Made by a program: the position numbers and the translations under genes
Assembly: GCA_020629635.1 (NCBI GenBank)
Contig: JAHDCX010000007.1
Span: forward strand, 114,532-178,531
From: Acidimicrobiales bacterium
GTDB taxonomy: Bacteria > Actinomycetota > Acidimicrobiia > Acidimicrobiales > SHLQ01
Length of the DNA stretch: 64,000 nucleotides
Direction of reading: 5' to 3'
The notes under the pieces: generated by a model
What the model saw: the letters and a program-made list of their open reading frames with translations, nothing else
Databases searched by the model: none
Told to the model about the DNA's origin: nothing
Shown: in pieces, positions 40,154 through 50,081 of the stretch
Position numbering within the stretch: the stretch's first letter is position 1
How the letters are laid out: each line of letters begins with the position of its first letter

Positions 40154-41370
40154 CAGCCGTACTCCAACACGTCGGATTCGGTCCGCCCGACACGAGCGTT
40201 GCGGATCGCCCCTGCCAGCAGTGCGCCACCGGCGGCGATCACGACAAGGCCGATGGCGATGACGGCGAAGGGGTTCCAGCCTTCGTTCTGGCCGACCCGC
40301 AGCGCGCCGAGCATCAGGAACCAGCCGAGGGCGAGCGGAATGAGCAGCTTCCAGCCGAGGTCCATCAGTTGGTCGTAGCGGAGGCGGGGCAACGTGGCCC
40401 GGAACCACACGAAGGTGAACAAGAAGACGAGCACCTTGAGGACGAACCAGAGCAGGCCCCACGCCCAGCCGAGCGTCTCGGTGAAGACCGGCCCATGCGG
40501 ACCGCCGAAGAAGAGCGTGACCATGATCGCCGACATCGTGACGACGTTCATGAACTCGGCGAGGAAGAACAGCGAGAAGCGAAGCGAGCTGTACTCGGTG
40601 TGGAAGCCGCCCACCAGCTCCTGTTCGGCCTCGACCAGATCGAAGGGCGGGCGGTTGAGCTCGGCGGTGGAGGCGATCAGGAAGATCACGAAGGGAACGA
40701 AACCGAGACCAAAGACGTTCCAGCCACCAATGCCGAAGGGCCCGTCCGCCTGGGCACGGACGATTTCGTTCGGGGAGAGCGAGCCGCTCGACAAGAAGAC
40801 CGCCGCCAGGCTGAGGCCCAGCGCCGCCTCGTAGGACACCATCTGCGCCGAGGCCCGGACCGAGCCGAGGAGCGGGTACTTGGAGCCCGACGACCAACCG
40901 GCGAGCATCACGCCGTAGATGCCGAGACCCGACATGGCGAGGAAGAGCAGAATGCCCATCGGGGGATCGACCAGCTGCCAGACGAAAGTCTGGCCGAACA
41001 GCTCGACGCTGCCGTCGTTGCCGTCGCTGAAATCGCCCGCGATCGGCACGATCGAAAACATGAGAAACGCCGGGATCAAGCTGAGGTATGGCGCCAGTTT
41101 GAAGACGAAACGGTCGGCACCAGCCGGCGTCAAGTCTTCTTTGAAGAAGAGCTTGATGCCATCGGCGAGGGTCTGGAGCATGCCCCACGGACCCGCAACA
41201 TTGGGGCCGATCCGGTTCTGCATGTCCGAGACGACCTTGCGCTCGAACCAGACCATGAACATCACCGAGACCAACAGCACAGTGAATACGAGCACGACCT
41301 TCACGGCCAGGAACACGGGATCCCAGCTCGTCCAGTCGAAGTCGTCGAGGTAGGCCTGCTGGGCGATCAT
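40153..41370 (-). CDS. nuoH: complex I subunit H, 14-subunit cluster
   Basis: 405 residues. Quinone-chamber signatures: [40 protein letters not shown] and [14 protein letters not shown], with [19 protein letters not shown]. Longer than the first NuoH through an extra C-terminal span ([20 protein letters not shown]). ATGA overlap with nuoG. Confidence 0.96.
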   Translation of the reverse strand: MIAQQAYLDDFDWTSWDPVFLAVKVVLVFTVLLVSVMFMVWFERKVVSDMQNRIGPNVAGPWGMLQTLADGIKLFFKEDLTPAGADRFVFKLAPYLSLIPAFLMFSIVPIAGDFSDGNDGSVELFGQTFVWQLVDPPMGILLFLAMSGLGIYGVMLAGWSSGSKYPLLGSVRASAQMVSYEAALGLSLAAVFLSSGSLSPNEIVRAQADGPFGIGGWNVFGLGFVPFVIFLIASTAELNRPPFDLVEAEQELVGGFHTEYSSLRFSLFFLAEFMNVVTMSAIMVTLFFGGPHGPVFTETLGWAWGLLWFVLKVLVFLFTFVWFRATLPRLRYDQLMDLGWKLLIPLALGWFLMLGALRVGQNEGWNPFAVIAIGLVVIAAGGALLAGAIRNARVGRTESDVLEYG

Positions 41371-43835
41371 GCGATCACCTCGTTGAGGGTGACCGTCGTG
41401 ACCGAGAGGGACGAGTCGATCAGTACGCCTGCGTCACGTTCGCCATGGTTGGCGGTCACCGCAACGGCTCCGACCGGCACTCCACCGTCGGCGGCGAGCC
41501 GAAGTTCGAGGTCGCCGACCGAGCTCGAGAGCCGGACCAGGGTCCCGTCGTCAAAGCCGGTGCCGGCGAGGGTCTCAGGATGCACTGCCGCAACCGGATC
41601 TGCGGCCAGCCCCGCAAGTGAAGGACAGTTGGCGAGCATCGTGCCGCCGTCGTACATCTTGCGGGTCACGACCAGACGGAGACCGTCGCCGTAGGCGAGG
41701 TCGCCCGGGTCGGCCTGGACCGGTGCAGCGATCGACGAGCCGGACACGACGACCCCGTCGGTGCCCGCTTCGGCGATCGAGGCCGGCGTCATGTCGACGT
41801 GCAGCGGTGAGGCGACTCCGAGGTCGGCCCACAGTTCATCGAGGTCGATGAACCCGAGATCGGCGCCCAGTTGCGCGGCCAGTTCGGCGGCGATCATCCA
41901 GTCGGCTCGAGCCGTGCCCGGAGGCGTGACCTTCTGATTGACGGGGCTGACACGCCCTTCGATGTTGGTGAACGAGCCGTCGATCTCGGTGGCCGTCGCG
42001 GCCGCCGGGAAGACGACATCAGCGCCCGACGAGGTGTGGTTGATCACGCAGTCGACGGCGATCAGATGAGACACCCGGTTGAGGGCTCGATCGACGAGAC
42101 CCCGGTCGGGTACGTCGCTGAGCGGATCAGCGCCGAGCAGAATCAGCACGTCGAGTTCGCCCTCGGCTGCTGCGTGCAGCATGCCCATCGTGTCCTTGCC
42201 ACGACCCGCCGGTACCGCAGTCCATGACCCGGGGGCAGCCGAATCGAGCGTGCGCCGGCCCGGCAGGAGGCCTGGCGCCAGACCCATGTCGAGGGCGCCC
42301 ATGATGTTGCCGCGATGCGGCAGCGGCAGGAAGGTCGCCGCGGGCAACGCTGCGGCGATTGCGGTGACGGCACGGGCCACGACATCGGGCGCCTCGGCGA
42401 GCGAGCCTGACCCAAAGCAGATGACCGGCGCCTCGGCAGCACGCAGCGCCGCACCGATCGGATCGTCGCCATCGACGTCGAGCATCGCGGCCACCGCAGA
42501 GGCGAGCTCGCCGGGTGCCGGATGAACGTGCTGGCTCGCATAGGGCGTGCAGCCGGTAGAACGTGGGTTGACCTCGAGCAGCGTCGCACCCGAGTTGGCC
42601 GCCGCATCACGAAGCCGCAAGAAGAACGACCCGTGCGTCTCCTTGGGGTCCGCGCCGATCAACAACGTGGTCCCACCCGACGCACACGCCTGGTCGATCG
42701 TCGCTCTCGGCAGGCCGAGCATGACCTCGGCAGCAGGGCCGTCGGCGAGCTGGGCGTCGACGTTGTCGGTGGCGAGCACCGACTTTGCGAGCTTGGCCCA
42801 GGCATACTGCGCCTCATTCGACATGCGGGCGCCGCCCATCACGCCGATTCGGTCGGCCGCCACACCCTTGAGCGCCGCGGCCGCCTTCGACAAGGCCGCA
42901 GGCCAGGACGCGGCAACGAGCTCTTCGCCGTCGTCGGCCGGGTTGCCCAGGCCGTCGCCACGCACCAGCGGACTCGTGATCCGGGCTTCGGAGTTGAGCA
43001 CCTCGAAGCTGAAGCGCTCCTTGTCCGACAGCCACCCCCAATTTACCGGGTCGCTGTCGACGCCCAAGTACCGGAGCACCTGATTGCGCGAGCTCTGCAC
43101 CGTGATGCGCGCACCGACCGAATCCGTGACGGCGGTCGACGCGATCTCGGTGAGGTCCCACGGGCGGGCCTTGAAGCGGTACGGCTTGGCCGTGAGGGCC
43201 CCAACCGGGCAGATCTGGACGGTGTTGCCCGAGAAATACGACGAGAACGGTTCGTCCGGGAAGGTGTTGACCTCGGTCTGGTTGCCGCGGCTCTGGAAGT
43301 GAATCAGCGGATCGCCAGCGACCTCAGACGCAAACCGGGTGCAGCGATCGCACAGGATGCACCGCTCTCGGTCGAGGTACACGATGTCGCTGATCGGAAT
43401 CGGCTTCTGGAAGTGCCGCTTCTCCTCGACGAACCGGCTCTCGCCCGGCCCGTACGCCATCGTCTGGTCCTGAAGCGGGCACTCGCCGCCCTTGTCACAG
43501 ACCGGACAGTCGAGCGGGTGGTTGATCAGGAGGAACTCGAGAATGCCGTCCTGGGCCTTCTTGGTGACGTCGCTCTCGGTGTCAACGGTCATGCCATCGG
43601 ACACCGGCACCATGCACGACGGCTGCAGCCCGGGACCACGGCCGGTGTCGACCTCGACGAGACACATCCGACACATACCCACCGGCTTCATCCGCGGGTG
43701 GTAGCAGAAGCGCGGGATGTACACCCCGTTGCGCTCCGCAGCGTCGATCAACAGCTCGCCCTTGCTCGCCGTGATCTCGGTGCCGTTCAGATTGACGGTG
43801 ACTCCGGTCTCGGTCGTCGGTTCCGTCGCGGTCAC
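41367..43835 (-). CDS. nuoG: NADH-quinone oxidoreductase subunit G
   Basis: Iron-sulfur backbone of the NADH-oxidising arm, 822 residues, GTG start overlapping the nuoF stop. N-terminal [2Fe-2S] ligands in [20 protein letters not shown], a His/Cys site in [17 protein letters not shown], [4Fe-4S] in [13 protein letters not shown], followed by a degenerate molybdopterin-oxidoreductase-like domain. Only one nuoG exists in the window. Confidence 0.97.
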   Translation of the reverse strand: MTATEPTTETGVTVNLNGTEITASKGELLIDAAERNGVYIPRFCYHPRMKPVGMCRMCLVEVDTGRGPGLQPSCMVPVSDGMTVDTESDVTKKAQDGILEFLLINHPLDCPVCDKGGECPLQDQTMAYGPGESRFVEEKRHFQKPIPISDIVYLDRERCILCDRCTRFASEVAGDPLIHFQSRGNQTEVNTFPDEPFSSYFSGNTVQICPVGALTAKPYRFKARPWDLTEIASTAVTDSVGARITVQSSRNQVLRYLGVDSDPVNWGWLSDKERFSFEVLNSEARITSPLVRGDGLGNPADDGEELVAASWPAALSKAAAALKGVAADRIGVMGGARMSNEAQYAWAKLAKSVLATDNVDAQLADGPAAEVMLGLPRATIDQACASGGTTLLIGADPKETHGSFFLRLRDAAANSGATLLEVNPRSTGCTPYASQHVHPAPGELASAVAAMLDVDGDDPIGAALRAAEAPVICFGSGSLAEAPDVVARAVTAIAAALPAATFLPLPHRGNIMGALDMGLAPGLLPGRRTLDSAAPGSWTAVPAGRGKDTMGMLHAAAEGELDVLILLGADPLSDVPDRGLVDRALNRVSHLIAVDCVINHTSSGADVVFPAAATATEIDGSFTNIEGRVSPVNQKVTPPGTARADWMIAAELAAQLGADLGFIDLDELWADLGVASPLHVDMTPASIAEAGTDGVVVSGSSIAAPVQADPGDLAYGDGLRLVVTRKMYDGGTMLANCPSLAGLAADPVAAVHPETLAGTGFDDGTLVRLSSSVGDLELRLAADGGVPVGAVAVTANHGERDAGVLIDSSLSVTTVTLNEVIA

Positions 43836-45343
43836 GAGGCAACCTCTTCCGCTTCGCTCGGAGCGTTCGGGCCACGGAGGCCTGTCTCTTCCGCTTCGCT
43901 CGGAGCGTTCGGGCCACGCAGGCCTGTCTCTTCCGCTTCGCTCGGAGCGTTCGGGCCACGCAGGCCCAGCTCCACAGGTGTGGCGATCTTGGCTTCGAAC
44001 TCGTGGCGGAAACGGCGCAGGGCGGACACGATCGGTGCGACCGACGACGGGCCGAGCGGGCAGATCGTCGTCTGACGGGGCGGGAACGGCACGGCCTCGA
44101 GGCCCTGCGACTCGTCCGATGCCACCGGGTAGGGACCCGGTGAGATGTTGTCGCCGATGTCGAGGAGCAGATCGAGATCCTCGGGACGCCCGTTGCCATC
44201 GAGGATTCGCTGGAGGATCTTCTCTTCCCAGCTCGTGCCCTCACGGCACGGCGCACACTTGCCACACGACTCGCGGGCAAAGAACCGCACGACCCGCAGG
44301 CACGCCTTGACCGCGTCTGTGGAGTCGTCCATCACCACGATGGCCCCCGAGCCGAGCATCGTTCCGGCCGCACCGACGGGGCGCGCCTCGAGCGGCAGCG
44401 ACACGTGTTCGGGGAACAGCCACGGCGCAGAACCGCCACCCGGGATGAACATCTTCAGTTCGTGCCCATCGCGGATGCCCTGGCAGTACTTGTCGCCGTA
44501 GAGCAGATCCTCGTACGTGGTGACGCCCTGCTCGACCTCGTAGACGCCGGGGCGCTTGACGTGCCCCGACACCGCAAACATGCGGGTCCCCGGCGAGGTC
44601 TCCGAGCCGTACTGCTTGTACGCCTCGGCACCATTGGACATCAGCCACGGCAGATTGGCGAGAGTCTCGACGTTGTTGACGATCGTCGGCTGACCGTACA
44701 GGCCGACCGCAGCCGGGAAGAACGGGGGCTTGAGACGTGGCATACCCCGGTTGCCTTCGAGCGACTCGATGAGCGCCGTTTCCTCGCCGACGATGTAGGC
44801 GCCTGCACCCCAATGAAGGACGATGTCGACGCTGAAATCGGTACCGAGAATGTTCTTGCCGACGTAGCCAGCTTCGTACGCCTCGTTGAGCGCGTCAGCG
44901 AGCCGTTGTTGTGCCACGGCCATCTCCCCACGCACGTACAGGAAGCACTGGGTGAGACCGATCGAGTAGCACGCGATCAGACAGCCCTCGATCAGCTGAT
45001 GGGGATCGCGCTCCATCAGCAGGCGGTCCTTGTAGGTGCCAGGCTCGGACTCGTCGCCGTTGACGACGAGATAGCGCGGCCACACGTCTGGCGGGCAGAA
45101 GCCCCACTTGATGCCAGCCGGGAATCCGGCGCCGCCACGACCGAGCACCGTCGCTTCGCGAGTGATGTTGTGGCACGCCTCAGAGGTGCGCCCGAGCGCC
45201 GCCTTGAGGCCTTCGTAGCCTCCAGTCGCGAGGTACCGGTCGAGGGTGTAGCTGTCCTCATAGCCGAACCGGCTGGTGACGATCTTCGGGTCGTCGGTGT
45301 CGACGTAGCCGGGGGCGTGCGGAACGTATTCGCCGGTCGCCAT
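43832..45343 (-). CDS. nuoF: NADH-quinone oxidoreductase subunit F, with C-terminal tandem repeat
   Basis: NADH- and FMN-binding subunit, 503 residues from ATG 45343 (one-base overlap with nuoE). FMN/NADH region GRGGAGFPAGIKWGF and GEETALIESLEG; cluster N3 cysteines in SCGKCAPCREGTSWEEKI and TTICPLG. The protein ends with three copies of a 14-residue unit GLRGPNAPSEAEET encoded by a perfect or near-perfect 42-bp DNA repeat; this is outside the family core. Confidence 0.97.
   Translation of the reverse strand: MATGEYVPHAPGYVDTDDPKIVTSRFGYEDSYTLDRYLATGGYEGLKAALGRTSEACHNITREATVLGRGGAGFPAGIKWGFCPPDVWPRYLVVNGDESEPGTYKDRLLMERDPHQLIEGCLIACYSIGLTQCFLYVRGEMAVAQQRLADALNEAYEAGYVGKNILGTDFSVDIVLHWGAGAYIVGEETALIESLEGNRGMPRLKPPFFPAAVGLYGQPTIVNNVETLANLPWLMSNGAEAYKQYGSETSPGTRMFAVSGHVKRPGVYEVEQGVTTYEDLLYGDKYCQGIRDGHELKMFIPGGGSAPWLFPEHVSLPLEARPVGAAGTMLGSGAIVVMDDSTDAVKACLRVVRFFARESCGKCAPCREGTSWEEKILQRILDGNGRPEDLDLLLDIGDNISPGPYPVASDESQGLEAVPFPPRQTTICPLGPSSVAPIVSALRRFRHEFEAKIATPVELGLRGPNAPSEAEETGLRGPNAPSEAEETGLRGPNAPSEAEEVAS
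43844..43969 (-). repeat. 42-bp tandem repeat, three units, in nuoF 3' end
   Basis: Units at 43844-43885, 43886-43927 and 43928-43969; the differences are single bases. In frame with nuoF (14 codons each). The plus-strand core CTTCCGCTTCGCTCGGAGCG resembles the CTTCGCTCGGGCG block at the end of the nuoD repeat. Variable copy number between strains would be expected. Confidence 0.9.
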
Positions 45344-45996
45344 CACGCACCCTCCTCCTGCTTCGGCTCGAACGTCAGCCACACCGGTGCTTCGGTGACG
45401 AGTTCGGGAGCGACGATACCCGCCGTGCGCTCCTCGGTGAGGTGTTGGCGTGACAAACCGAGCGTTCCGTGCGACGGGATGGGCTCGCCGGGATTCGCCG
45501 TGATGAGGTGATCGCTGCGACCGCGCTCACGGAGATCGGCGATCATCTCGTCGAAGTCATCGATCGAGAGCCGCAACCCGAATCGGTAGTTGACCTGGAG
45601 GCAGGGTGCCTCCGTGCAGGCGGCGATGCACTCGACGTCTTCGAGCGTGAACATCCCGTCGTCGGTCGTACCGCCCGGACGGATACCGAGCGTCTCCTCG
45701 GCGTGGTGCAGCAGATCTTCGGCACCGAGCACCTGACAGGCGATGTTCGTGCAGATGTTGACCATGTAGCGACCGGTCGGGTGCAGCTTGAACATCTCGT
45801 AGAAGGTGCAGGTGCCTTTGACCTCGGCGGGTGTGACACCGACGAGCTCGGCGAGGTGCGCCATCGCCTCGTCGGTCACCCATCCGTCCTGCTCCTGCGC
45901 CAGATGCAGCAGCGGGATGAGCGCAGACTTGGGCTTCGGGTAGCGCGCGATGATCTCGTGGGCCAACGCAACATTGGCCTCGTTCAGTCGACTCAC
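45343..45996 (-). CDS. nuoE: NADH-quinone oxidoreductase subunit E
   Basis: [2Fe-2S] subunit (N1a) of the NADH module, 217 residues, GTG start two bases past the nuoD stop. Cluster cysteines lie in NICTNIACQVLG and ECIAACTEAPC. The N-terminal helical bundle (HLAQEQDGWVTDEAMAHLAE) is typical. The C-terminal 50 residues are longer than in E. coli. Confidence 0.96.
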   Translation of the reverse strand: MSRLNEANVALAHEIIARYPKPKSALIPLLHLAQEQDGWVTDEAMAHLAELVGVTPAEVKGTCTFYEMFKLHPTGRYMVNICTNIACQVLGAEDLLHHAEETLGIRPGGTTDDGMFTLEDVECIAACTEAPCLQVNYRFGLRLSIDDFDEMIADLRERGRSDHLITANPGEPIPSHGTLGLSRQHLTEERTAGIVAPELVTEAPVWLTFEPKQEEGA

Positions 45997-45997
45997 G

Positions 45998-47413
45998 TCA
46001 GCGGTCCACCTCTCCCATGATCGGATCCACGCTCGAGATCACGGCGACGGCATCGGCGATGAGACCGCCTTCCATTAGATGCGGAAGGGACTGCAAGTTG
46101 ACGAAGCTCGGCGCCCGCACGTGCATGCGATACGGCGTCGACGACCCGTCCGAGACGATGTACACGCCAAGCTCGCCCCGCGGGCTCTCGACTGCGGCGT
46201 AGGCCTCGCCAGCCGGCACCTTGTAGCCCTCGGTGAAGATCTTGAAGTGATGGATGAGCGCCTCCATCGATTCGTCGATACGGGCCCGCGGCGGCGGCGT
46301 CACCTTCTTGTCCTGTGCCCGATAATCGCCGGCGGGCATGTGCTCGACGCACTGGCGGACGATCCGCATCGACTCGCGGATCTCGTTGAGGCGGATCGCG
46401 TAGCGATCGAAGCTGTCGCCGTAGCTTCCGACCAGCACGTCGAAGTCGACTTGGTCGTACGCGAGGTAGGGCATGTCACGGCGAAGATCCCAGCTGCTCC
46501 CCGACGCCCGCAGCAGCGGACCGGTCACGCCGAGCGCCAGACATTCGGCCTCGTTGAGCACACCGACTCCTTGGAGCCGCTCACGCCAGATCGGCTGACC
46601 GGTCATCAAGATGTCGTATTCCTCGAGACGGGGCTCGATGATGTCGCAGAACTCGATGACGTCCTCGGCCCATCCGTCGGGAAGGTCGGCAGCGACGCCG
46701 CCCGGGCGGATGTAGTTGTGATTCATCCGCAGGCCGGTGACCTTCTCGAAGAACCGCAGAATCAGCTCGCGCTCACGCCAGCCGTAGATCATCATCGACA
46801 CCGCGCCGAGGTCCATGCCGTTGGTGGCCATGAACAAAAGGTGCGACGACATCCGGTTCAGCTCGCACATGAGCATGCGAATCCATGTCGCCCGCTCGGG
46901 GACCTCCAGCTCCAGGAGGCTCTCCACCGCCAGCGAGAACGCCAGCTCGGTGAACAGCGGAGACGCGTAATCCATGCGGGTCACGTTGGTACAGCCCTGG
47001 AGGTAGGTGAGCTGCTCGCCCGTCTTCTCCATGCCGGTGTGGAGGTAACCGATCACCGGCTTCGACCGAAGCACGGTTTCGCCTTCGAGCTCGAGCATGA
47101 GCCGCAACACACCGTGCGTCGACGGATGCGACGGCCCCATGTTGATGAGCATCTTCGATTCGCCGAGCTCATGACTCGGGTCGAGGGACAATTCGCCGAC
47201 CTCGGCCTCCGACATCCGGAGCACCGCGCTGTCACGCGAGCGCACCCGATCGTCAGTTCCGACGATTCCTCCCGCAATCGGCGCTTCGGGCGCCTCTGCT
47301 GACGCCCCCGCAATCGGCGCTTCGGGCGCCTCTGCTGACGCCCCCGCAATCGGCGCTTCGCTTCGCTCGGGCGCCTCTTGGGTTGTGGATTCGGATTCTT
47401 CTGCGATCGTCAT
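45998..47413 (-). CDS. nuoD: complex I subunit D (49 kDa), 14-subunit cluster
   Basis: 471 residues. Core from about residue 88: INMGPSHPSTHGVLRLMLEL, RMDYASPLFTELAFS, and the C-terminal SSVDPIMGEVDR. Residue 126 in GYLHTGMEK is Thr where the 11-subunit NuoD and mammalian NDUFS2 have Arg. The N-terminus carries a repeat-encoded EAPIAGASAEAP extension. Confidence 0.97.
   Translation of the reverse strand: MTIAEESESTTQEAPERSEAPIAGASAEAPEAPIAGASAEAPEAPIAGGIVGTDDRVRSRDSAVLRMSEAEVGELSLDPSHELGESKMLINMGPSHPSTHGVLRLMLELEGETVLRSKPVIGYLHTGMEKTGEQLTYLQGCTNVTRMDYASPLFTELAFSLAVESLLELEVPERATWIRMLMCELNRMSSHLLFMATNGMDLGAVSMMIYGWRERELILRFFEKVTGLRMNHNYIRPGGVAADLPDGWAEDVIEFCDIIEPRLEEYDILMTGQPIWRERLQGVGVLNEAECLALGVTGPLLRASGSSWDLRRDMPYLAYDQVDFDVLVGSYGDSFDRYAIRLNEIRESMRIVRQCVEHMPAGDYRAQDKKVTPPPRARIDESMEALIHHFKIFTEGYKVPAGEAYAAVESPRGELGVYIVSDGSSTPYRMHVRAPSFVNLQSLPHLMEGGLIADAVAVISSVDPIMGEVDR
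47271..47360 (-). repeat. 36-bp tandem repeat (two and a half units) in nuoD 5' end
   Basis: Identical 36-bp units at 47271-47306 and 47307-47342, and half a unit at 47343-47360 leading into CTTCGCTCGG. In frame, 12 codons each, encoding Ala/Pro/Glu-rich sequence in the non-conserved N-terminal extension of NuoD. Confidence 0.9.
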
Positions 47414-47417
47414 GGCG

Positions 47418-47960
47418 TCACCGTTGGCTCGGGGCGCCCTTGAACTGCACCGGAATGCGCCCGATCTCGTAGTCCTTGCGCAGCGGATACCCGACCCACT
47501 CTTCGGGCATCAGGACCCGGCTCATGTCCGGATGGTCGCTGAACACGACGCCGAACATGTCGAACGCCTCGCGCTCCATCGCTTCGGTCCCGGGATAGAT
47601 GTCGAACAGGCTGGGGACCTCGACACCATCGGCCACCTGCAGACGTACCCGAATGCGTTCGCGGCGGGTGTGGCTGATCAGGTTGACCACGACCTCGAAT
47701 CGCTCGGGCGCCACCGTTGCCGGGAGATCCGTGCGGTCGTACTGGAGGTAGTCGACGACGCAGAGGTCGACGACCTGCCCGAAGCCCTGGGACGCGAGTT
47801 CGGCGCACAGCTCGAGGTACGTGTCGAGGGACGGGAACAGCGCCCGTTGGCCGAAGGCCTCGGTGACGGGGGCGCCATACAAACGCTCGACCTCGATCTC
47901 GACCTCCGGCGAGGCGGTTTCGCCCGAGTCGTCTGCCTCAGCGGCCACGTCGTCGGACAT
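47418..47960 (-). CDS. nuoC: complex I subunit C (30 kDa), 14-subunit cluster
   Basis: 180 residues from ATG 47960 (one-base overlap with nuoB; GTG 47963 also possible). Family motif is AMEREAFDMFGVVFSDHPDM followed by VLMPEEWVGYPLRKDYEIG. Standard length. It is not fused to nuoD, four bases downstream. Confidence 0.96.
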   Translation of the reverse strand: MSDDVAAEADDSGETASPEVEIEVERLYGAPVTEAFGQRALFPSLDTYLELCAELASQGFGQVVDLCVVDYLQYDRTDLPATVAPERFEVVVNLISHTRRERIRVRLQVADGVEVPSLFDIYPGTEAMEREAFDMFGVVFSDHPDMSRVLMPEEWVGYPLRKDYEIGRIPVQFKGAPSQR

Positions 47961-48556
47961 CACGAACTCCCGAGCGTGACGGCGACCTGGCCATCACGTT
48001 GCGCCACCTCGATGCCCGCACCTGCTCCGGTTTCGGCTCGACGCCGAAGGAGTTCGCCGTCCTCGATCGCCCCGTGAAGCGTGAAGATGGCGTGCAGCAG
48101 CGTTTCGGGACCGGGTGGACAGCCGGGTGCGTACACATCGACCGGGACGACCTGGTCGACGCCCTGCACGATTGCGTAGTTGTTGAACATGCCGCCGCTC
48201 GATGCGCAGACGCCCATGGAGATGACCCACTTGGGTTCCATCATCTGGTCGTAGATCGTGCGCAGGACGGGTGCCATCTTCTGGGACACCCGGCCGGCGA
48301 CGATCATCAGGTCGGCTTGGCGAGGAGAGGCCCGGAAGACCTCCATCCCATAGCGAGCCATGTCGTAGTGACCTGCGCCGGTCGCCATCATCTCGATCGC
48401 GCAGCAGGCAAGACCAAACGTGGCCGGCCACATCGAACGGGCACGAGACCAATTCACGAGGTCTTCGAGCCGTCCGGTCAAGATGTTGTGTTCGATGCCC
48501 TCGATGCCGTCGGTCAGCAGACCAACCCCGGTGTCATCGTCCTTGAAGAGTCCCAT
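47960..48556 (-). CDS. nuoB: complex I subunit B (N2 cluster), 14-subunit cluster
   Basis: 198 residues from ATG 48556 (one-base overlap with the nuoA stop). N2 cysteines in [23 protein letters not shown] and [11 protein letters not shown]. The second CxxC of the other NuoB (SCANCGG) is SCASSGG-like here, the usual form in 14-subunit enzymes. Confidence 0.96.
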   Translation of the reverse strand: MGLFKDDDTGVGLLTDGIEGIEHNILTGRLEDLVNWSRARSMWPATFGLACCAIEMMATGAGHYDMARYGMEVFRASPRQADLMIVAGRVSQKMAPVLRTIYDQMMEPKWVISMGVCASSGGMFNNYAIVQGVDQVVPVDVYAPGCPPGPETLLHAIFTLHGAIEDGELLRRRAETGAGAGIEVAQRDGQVAVTLGSS

Positions 48557-49026
48557 CAGGCCGCCTCGGTCGTGGTCGGGGTGTCGAGGCGTCCCTCGGA
48601 TCCGACCCGTCGGATGGTCGAGCTGGTCGTACGTTCTGCCGACACGGCGGCTTTCAGCCTGCGGGCTTCGTGGACGGGACCCCACTCGAGCGCGCCGTTG
48701 CCGATGAGGTAGACGAACGACTCGAATACCGCAGCGGTGAAGATCAGGATCGCCACAAGCCCGAAGACGCCGAGCGAGCCGTGCGCAATCGCCCACGGAT
48801 AGAAGAAGATCAGCTCGATGTCGAAGACGATGAAGATCATCGCGATGAGGAAGAACCGAACCGGGAAGCGCTCGGGTGTTTCCTTGGCCGGATCGATCCC
48901 GCACTCATAGGCGCTCGACTTGCGGTCGTTGGGGCGGCGAGGAGCCAGCAGGCGTGACGCAACGAAGCTGATCGCCGCGAACAGGACTCCGAGAATCAGC
49001 AGGCCAGCCAGCGGGACGTACTGCAT
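48556..49026 (-). CDS. nuoA: complex I subunit A, 14-subunit cluster
   Basis: 156 residues; three spans with the loop [20 protein letters not shown] and [16 protein letters not shown]-terminal tail of about 45 residues ([20 protein letters not shown]) extends beyond the normal NuoA. It overlaps the preceding membrane protein gene by one base, tying complex I to the bc operon. Confidence 0.96.
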   Translation of the reverse strand: MQYVPLAGLLILGVLFAAISFVASRLLAPRRPNDRKSSAYECGIDPAKETPERFPVRFFLIAMIFIVFDIELIFFYPWAIAHGSLGVFGLVAILIFTAAVFESFVYLIGNGALEWGPVHEARRLKAAVSAERTTSSTIRRVGSEGRLDTPTTTEAA

Positions 49027-50081
49027 CAGACCGCCGCCTCGTACTCCTCGATCCGACGGGTCGAGGACTGGTCACGCAGGTGCAGCATGTAGCACAACGC
49101 CACGAAGATCAGGAGCGACCCGAGCGTGATCATGGCGGGCGGGAACCGGAGGTTGCCGAGATCCCGCACCATCACGACGGAGATGATCGGTGCGTCTTCG
49201 TCGACGGCAGGGAAACGGGGGGCCTGGCCCTCTTCGACAATGAGTGCTTCTTCGTCGATCGCCTGCAGTTGCACGACCGCGTATTCGGTCGGGTTCTTGA
49301 TTCGGGCGCTGTTCGCAATCCAATGCCAGCCGCGGCGGAGGTTGTCGCCACAGAAGGTGCAGTTGAGGTCGATGTCTCGGTCGAGACGGGGCTTGCCGCC
49401 GGTGCGGAAGGCGTCGAGGAAGCGGAACTCGGTCGCCGCCTCGAACGGGAATCCGTCCTTCTCGAGAATCGCCGCGGAGGCCGCCGACTGCGCTTCACCG
49501 GCGTCGGAGGTGTTCATGAACTCCCACGAACCGAGATCGGGAATGCGGCCGTCCTCGAGCGCAATGTCGACGAAGTCGGGCGCCACCGACTGCAGCTGGC
49601 TGAGCGTCGTCGATTGATTGCGCTGGAACTGTCGCAGCCAGACAGCTTCGAACTCCTCGTCGGTGAGTCCGGAGAAGTTCTCGTCCTCACGGTCCGGCTC
49701 GACGATGAATTCGCGCATTGCCTCGAAGTCGTCGACACCTTCCTCGGCCAAGCCGAAGGCGATGCCCTGGAGCTCGAGCGGGTCGGGGAGCTCGTGCACG
49801 ACTTCGACCGAACTGACGCCGGGATCGGCTCGATTGAAGTCGAGCACGTGCCACGACACCGATTCGCCGACGAAGCCGATGCCACGGATCCACCAGAACG
49901 CACCCATGATCACCATCCAGCCGAAGAAGCCGGCGAGGGCGATCAACGAGGCGAGACGGATACCGGAGTTCGTGGCGAGGATCATCCAGACGGAACCGAA
50001 CAGGACGATGGTGCCCGTTGCGACGACGAGGATGCCTCGGATCTCGGGGTCGAACCCGATCGCGGCGAGTGTCGAAATCAT
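49026..50081 (-). CDS. unrecognised membrane protein between bc complex and complex I
   Basis: 351 residues. Two membrane spans near the N-terminus (about 16-37 and 42-65), a large acidic soluble domain (about 70-310) and a C-terminal span (about 316-336). The soluble domain has a CxxC pair at Cys241/Cys244 (CTFCGDN) without a haem histidine; it could hold a metal or disulfide. Overlaps both the di-haem cytochrome gene and nuoA by one base each, so its product is likely made in step with both complexes. No family recognised. Confidence 0.8.
   Translation of the reverse strand: MISTLAAIGFDPEIRGILVVATGTIVLFGSVWMILATNSGIRLASLIALAGFFGWMVIMGAFWWIRGIGFVGESVSWHVLDFNRADPGVSSVEVVHELPDPLELQGIAFGLAEEGVDDFEAMREFIVEPDREDENFSGLTDEEFEAVWLRQFQRNQSTTLSQLQSVAPDFVDIALEDGRIPDLGSWEFMNTSDAGEAQSAASAAILEKDGFPFEAATEFRFLDAFRTGGKPRLDRDIDLNCTFCGDNLRRGWHWIANSARIKNPTEYAVVQLQAIDEEALIVEEGQAPRFPAVDEDAPIISVVMVRDLGNLRFPPAMITLGSLLIFVALCYMLHLRDQSSTRRIEEYEAAV

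Noticed and set aside
40160..41188. A 567-residue protein reading through nuoH into nuoI
   Set aside because: The upstream half is a shifted-frame image of nuoH; NuoI starts at ATG 40153 with a one-base overlap.
43844..43969. Three regular 42-bp repeats as a possible CRISPR array
   Set aside because: Units are contiguous with no spacers, in frame inside nuoF, and no cas genes are near.
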